Positions 62,686 through 64,000 of a stretch of 64,000 nt of DNA are shown piece by piece (the stretch's first letter is position 1; each line of letters begins with the position of its first letter). The notes beneath the pieces were generated by a model. That model worked only from the letters and a program-made list of their open reading frames with translations, ran no database searches and had not been told where the DNA came from. Source of the stretch: Nematostella vectensis. Its lineage: Eukaryota > Cnidaria > Anthozoa > Actiniaria > Edwardsiidae. A program made the position numbers and the translations under genes. The stretch is taken from contig NC_064036.1 in the NCBI RefSeq assembly GCF_932526225.1, positions 2,046,001 to 2,110,000 of the forward strand, written 5' to 3'.

Positions 62686-63256
62686 CTGAATTTAAGCCAA
62701 AGTTTATTAAATGGGTGTCTAGTGAGGACCTACTGTATCAAGCAATCACTCTCTATCGTGCGACCAATATACAAAGTTCAATGAGGCTGTATTGAGATAC
62801 CTCCATCGCGCAGCAACTATGGTCTCGTTCCTAAGGGCGACCGCGTAATAAAGGTACCATTGTAATACAGTACTTTACCCGCATATAACAACCTAGGTTT
62901 TTCCAGCTTAGCCTAAACAGGTTCTTATTTAACGGGTACTATTTTAAACTTTAGGCTACTTAGGTTCTTAAATTGGTTCTTGATTCTAAAGAAAAGTTAA
63001 TTTACAAATGGCTGGTAGAAGTGCGGTGTCTAGATTTGATAAAATGTCAATACCGACCCTTAAAATCTATTTAAACTCTTAACATGCTAAAATATTAATT
63101 TAATAATAATTTATTAATTTATTCATAATTTTCATCATTGCTGGGAGATCTTAAAGGTTCATTTTTTTTCTAATAAGAACCTGTTTCGAATTCTATTCTG
63201 TCACCGCACTGAGGGACCACGCGAGATAGCATTGCGCCTGCGCGAACTTCATTGTA
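62686..63256. other. Intron or intergenic DNA, nothing recognised
   Basis: AT-rich sequence upstream of the NHL exon. It probably belongs to an intron of that gene. Imperfect repeats of AGGTTCTTA-like strings occur at 62918-62985. Confidence 0.4.
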
Positions 63257-63313
63257 TTGCCGCCTTTCTGCGAACAACAAGTTCTATTTTGCGGTAATAA
63301 TTCGCTGCGAAAT

Positions 63314-63994
63314 ATGTCGTCAAATGAAAGGAACGAACCGTGTAAGAACAGTGAATTGGGCAAGGAAGTCTCAGGGAAGTCTAAGAGAAAGCGAGAGGAC
63401 GGAAATCGTCCCCGTTCCATCGAAGACCCCGAGAAGATTGCCCACATTGCTGAGGGATAATCTGAATCCGGGCAGGATGTGAAATTGCAAAAAGTGCAAT
63501 TATCTTTGGTCAAAGGCATGTGTGCCTTGTCACGTGCACTTAGCAAAGTGCTCGACAAATTGTCACTGATTCCTTCGGGAAACGACATATTTAGAAAGGC
63601 CAGTGATGCCTTTGCTCTCATTGCTAATGCGAATATGGAGCTAAATCAGAGACGAAAGGAACTCATGAAGCCTGACGTGAATAATGAGTATAGACACTTA
63701 TGCTCATCATCTTCAACTGTCACTATTACTGACCAGCTTTTCGGAGATGATCTGGCCAAGAAAGTCAAAGAGTTGACTGAAGTCAATCGTGTGGGGAAGC
63801 GTGTTACCACAACAAACCCAACAGCTTACCCCAGATCTCGTGACAACAGAAACTTGAGAGCTGGAAGCTATGGCTCCGGGGGACGGATGTTTCGTACAAG
63901 GAAGTCTTTTTTAGACTCGCGAAACTACGGCAACCAGCAGCCGGACAACACAAACCAGACACGGAAGTTCAACAAGCAAAAGAGAGGGAAATGA
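63314..63994 (+). pseudogene. Decayed retrotransposon gag-like ORF
   Basis: A single frame from ATG 63314 to the stop at 63994, broken by TAA at 63458-63460. The first part is basic (KSKRKREDG), then comes a helical stretch (VQLSLVKGMCALSRALSKVL, DAFALIANANMELNQRRKE), TDQLFGDDLAKKVKEL, and an Arg/Gly/Asn/Gln-rich end. This layout is like the ORF1/gag-type proteins of DIRS-like or similar cnidarian retroelements; the assignment rests on composition and motif memory and is tentative. It has no introns, unlike the host genes. It may interrupt the NHL gene's intron. Confidence 0.5.
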
Positions 63995-64000
63995 CTGAAA

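Overview
The window is animal (eukaryotic) nuclear DNA: genes are split into many short exons with GT..AG introns, the proteins are secreted or cell-surface proteins built from F5/8 type C (discoidin), Ig-like, EGF-like and collagen modules, and the spacers hold LINE, Penelope-like and MITE-type debris plus very large minisatellites. Content and style fit a cnidarian, most likely an anthozoan such as Nematostella; the species is an inference. No bacterial features, CRISPR, rRNA or tRNA genes were seen.

Layout, left to right. 1-2540: a 27-bp minisatellite. 2900-37615: three tandem paralogous genes on the minus strand, called A (2900-7720), B (10353-22849) and C (23382-37615). I rebuilt all exons by hand. 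Every exon junction keeps frame, giving predicted proteins of 960, 813 and 946 aa. All share one plan: signal peptide, 5/4/5 discoidin domains, one Ig-like domain, and a Pro/Thr-rich tail ending in a hydrophobic GPI-anchor-like segment. Each discoidin domain is a phase 1-0-1 exon pair, so whole domains are symmetric 1-1 cassettes. 40971-43348, plus strand: gene D, a CTHRC1-like secreted collagen-repeat protein (230 aa, 4 exons). 44043-61242, minus strand: a second family, genes E (44043-47340), F (50481-52540, apparently lacking its 3' modules) and H (53379-61242). These combine a discoidin domain with a domain I do not recognise and, in E and H, EGF-like repeats and a GPI-like tail. 62474-62685, minus: last exon of an NHL-repeat gene. 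63314-63994, plus: a decayed retroelement gag-like ORF. A Penelope-like element with inverted terminal copies lies at 48416-49721, between F and E.

The most striking structure is the repeats. At least seven tandem arrays or duplications sit exactly on exon-intron junctions, and their units carry the exon end together with the splice site: 55 bp x ~56, 85-103 bp x 7 and 41 bp x ~73 at donors, 72 bp x 3 at an acceptor, and others. Several of the introns concerned interrupt a discoidin or novel-domain exon that is continuous in sister domains, at an AG|GT proto-splice site. The window therefore looks like a record of introns being born or inflated by tandem duplication of splice sites. A second unusual structure is a run of six perfect CRE sites (TGACGTCA) at exactly 42-bp spacing upstream of gene H, with single CREs at matching positions upstream of A and B.

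The A/B/C and E/F/H proteins probably act at the outer cell surface or in the extracellular matrix as carbohydrate-, lipid- or protein-binding receptors or adhesion molecules. No specific ligand can be read from the sequence.
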